From assembly GCA_030636125.1 (NCBI GenBank), contig DAOVXM010000132.1, positions 1 to 7,172 on the forward strand: a stretch of DNA of 7,172 nt, in the 5' to 3' direction. The first letter of the stretch is position 1. The number at the start of each line of letters is the position of its first letter. The translations under genes and the position numbers were made by a program. The notes under the pieces are model-generated. The model was given only the letters and a program-made list of their open reading frames with translations, had not been told where the DNA came from and did not search any database. Positions 6,094-7,172 of the stretch are shown here, piece after piece. This stretch comes from Chloroflexota bacterium (GTDB lineage: Bacteria; Chloroflexota; Anaerolineae; Anaerolineales; UBA4823).

Positions 6094-6816
6094 ATGAGTT
6101 CGAGAAATAGCGAACAATCCACATCGCAGATCCTTTTGATCGGTGATGACCCAAACATGCTCCGCACGCTTCGCCGGAACCTGGTGGGTCGTGGATACGA
6201 TGTCCACATCGCTTTCGATGACCAGGAATGTTTTGCTATGGCAACTGAGGTCAATCCGGATCTGTGTATACTGATCCTGGACTTCACGACGGTCAACCTG
6301 GACGGGTTATTGGTTTGCGAGCAATTGCGCCAACGCACATCGGTCCCGATCGTTGCGCTTTCCACAACCGGTTCATCGAAATTTGAGATCCAGGTCTTGG
6401 ATGCAGGAGCAGATGATTACCTTGTCATGCCATTTGGGATGGAAAAATTCCTGGCGCGTGTTCGCTCGGCGCTCCGGCGCTCCGTTCGCTTCCAGAAAAA
6501 ACATGCCAATGAAGATCGAATGATTATCTCGGGGGATCTGATCGTCGATGTTGAAAACAGACAGGTCATTGTACATGGCGAACAGGTCCACCTGACCCCC
6601 ACCGAGTATTCGTTATTGTTATACCTGGCACACAGGCGCGGTAAAGTTATCCCCCATCGTGAGCTGCTCAAAGCTGTATGGGGCGTCGAATACGGCGATG
6701 AGCGCGAGTATTTACGCGTGTTCATTTCGCAGATCAGGCACAAAATTGAGGAAGATCCCCTGCGACCGCTCTACATCCTGACCGAACCCGGCGTGGGCTA
6801 CCGGTTCAGGGACTGA
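6094..6816 (+). CDS. OmpR-family response regulator with atypical receiver (KdpE-like)
   Basis: DNA-binding transcription regulator of 240 residues. The receiver (about 12-129) resembles KdpE: LLIGDDPNMLR at 14-24, NPDL at 54-57, LDG at 69-71, VPIVALS at 84-90, LDAGADDYL at 102-110. Departures: the acidic pocket reads GDD (one Asp is Gly17), the phospho-site strand reads ILILD with two extra residues so that Asp63 or Ile61 occupies the phosphoacceptor position, and the invariant Lys of KPF is Met112. Phosphorylation-dependent switching is therefore doubtful. The winged-helix domain (about 144-239) is intact: LTPTEYSLLLYLA, the recognition helix region EREYLRVFISQIRHKI, and the wing GVGYRFRD. 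The start at 6094 gives the normal length; AGGA lies 4 bases upstream. An in-frame ATG at 5986 would add 36 unrelated residues and has no ribosome site. It is the last gene of the probable operon and converges on the next gene. Confidence 0.9.
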   Translation: MSSRNSEQSTSQILLIGDDPNMLRTLRRNLVGRGYDVHIAFDDQECFAMATEVNPDLCILILDFTTVNLDGLLVCEQLRQRTSVPIVALSTTGSSKFEIQVLDAGADDYLVMPFGMEKFLARVRSALRRSVRFQKKHANEDRMIISGDLIVDVENRQVIVHGEQVHLTPTEYSLLLYLAHRRGKVIPHRELLKAVWGVEYGDEREYLRVFISQIRHKIEEDPLRPLYILTEPGVGYRFRD

Positions 6817-6844
6817 GAAGGAGGCTGGGGTAGTTTCTTTCCAA

Positions 6845-7172
6845 TTATCCTGTAGCAATCCTCCCTAACGCCTCCCCAAACCTGTGGATCTCCTGCACCG
6901 TGTTGTAATGCACCGGGCCGACGCGTACCATACCTCCACTCTCTTCCAGACCCAGCCGTTCCGTCACTGCTAAGGCATAGTAGTTGCCGTCCCATACGTA
7001 GATATTAGATTTGTCCAGCATCCTGGCTACCCAGCGCGGATGCCGGCCTTGCAAGGTAAAGGCAAACGTCGGCACGCGCTCTTCCAGCCGGCGCATATCA
7101 CGCAAGCCATAAACCGTCACACCAGGCGTCTCCTCCAGCACTTCCAGCAAGGCCCGGCTGAGTTCATACTCG
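6845..7172 (-). CDS. Cysteine-desulfurase-like aminotransferase fold protein, C-terminal part
   Basis: About 108 C-terminal residues of a PLP-dependent class V aminotransferase-fold protein; the start lies beyond the right edge, so the frame is open at 7171. The visible part has VPTFAFTLQG, then IYVWDGNYYALAVTERLGLEE, then GGMVRVGPVHYNTVQEIHRF, which I recognise as the end of the cysteine-desulfurase-like family related to SufS/CsdA. The PLP lysine and the catalytic cysteine loop are not in view, so real desulfurase activity cannot be judged. It converges with the response regulator gene, with only 28 bases between stop codons and no clear terminator, and is probably functionally separate. 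Confidence 0.85.
   Translation of the reverse strand, partial: EYELSRALLEVLEETPGVTVYGLRDMRRLEERVPTFAFTLQGRHPRWVARMLDKSNIYVWDGNYYALAVTERLGLEESGGMVRVGPVHYNTVQEIHRFGEALGRIATG

Noticed and set aside
6817..6844. Bidirectional terminator between the convergent genes.
   Set aside because: The 28 bases hold no convincing stem followed by a T-run on either strand.

Overview
The window looks like a piece of chromosome from a bacterium, most likely of the Chloroflexota (Anaerolineae-like). This rests on the long Pro/Glu/Thr-rich spacer after the lipoprotein cysteine of the binding protein and on the KdpD/KdpE-like flavour of the regulators. It is an inference from style, not a taxonomic proof. No RNA gene, insertion sequence, CRISPR array or phage gene was seen.

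Layout. Left part, minus strand: a substrate-binding lipoprotein gene (3626 to 1263) is followed, after a spacer with a strong hairpin, by the ATPase gene of a ribose/monosaccharide-type ABC importer (1077 to beyond the left edge). The permease is presumably further left. The binding protein is unusual: one polypeptide carries a branched-chain-amino-acid-type (LivJ-like) binding domain followed by a ribose-type (RbsB-like) binding domain. Middle: a divergent intergenic region (about 3627-4064) holds a 12-bp inverted repeat, a 12-nt perfect complement to the 16S rRNA tail, and four 7-bp direct repeats at exactly 11-bp spacing, the geometry of a PhoB/OmpR-family binding site. Right part, plus strand: a probable regulatory operon encodes a carbamate-kinase-like protein (4065-5042), a histidine-kinase-like protein (5091-5903) and an OmpR-family response regulator (6094-6816). 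The right edge holds the C-terminal end of a convergent cysteine-desulfurase-like gene, probably unrelated.

How they may work together. All three regulatory proteins have lost residues their families normally need. The carbamate kinase homologue lacks the GGN phosphate loop and one active-site lysine. The histidine-kinase homologue lacks the phospho-accepting histidine, both N-box asparagines and the G1 glycines. The receiver lacks the conserved lysine and has a two-residue insertion next to its phospho-site. The response regulator's DNA-binding domain is intact. The best hypothesis is a ligand-sensing circuit built from former enzymes that uses binding rather than phosphotransfer. It may control the divergent importer, and itself, through the 11-bp repeats. 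This functional link is inferred from gene order and site geometry only.
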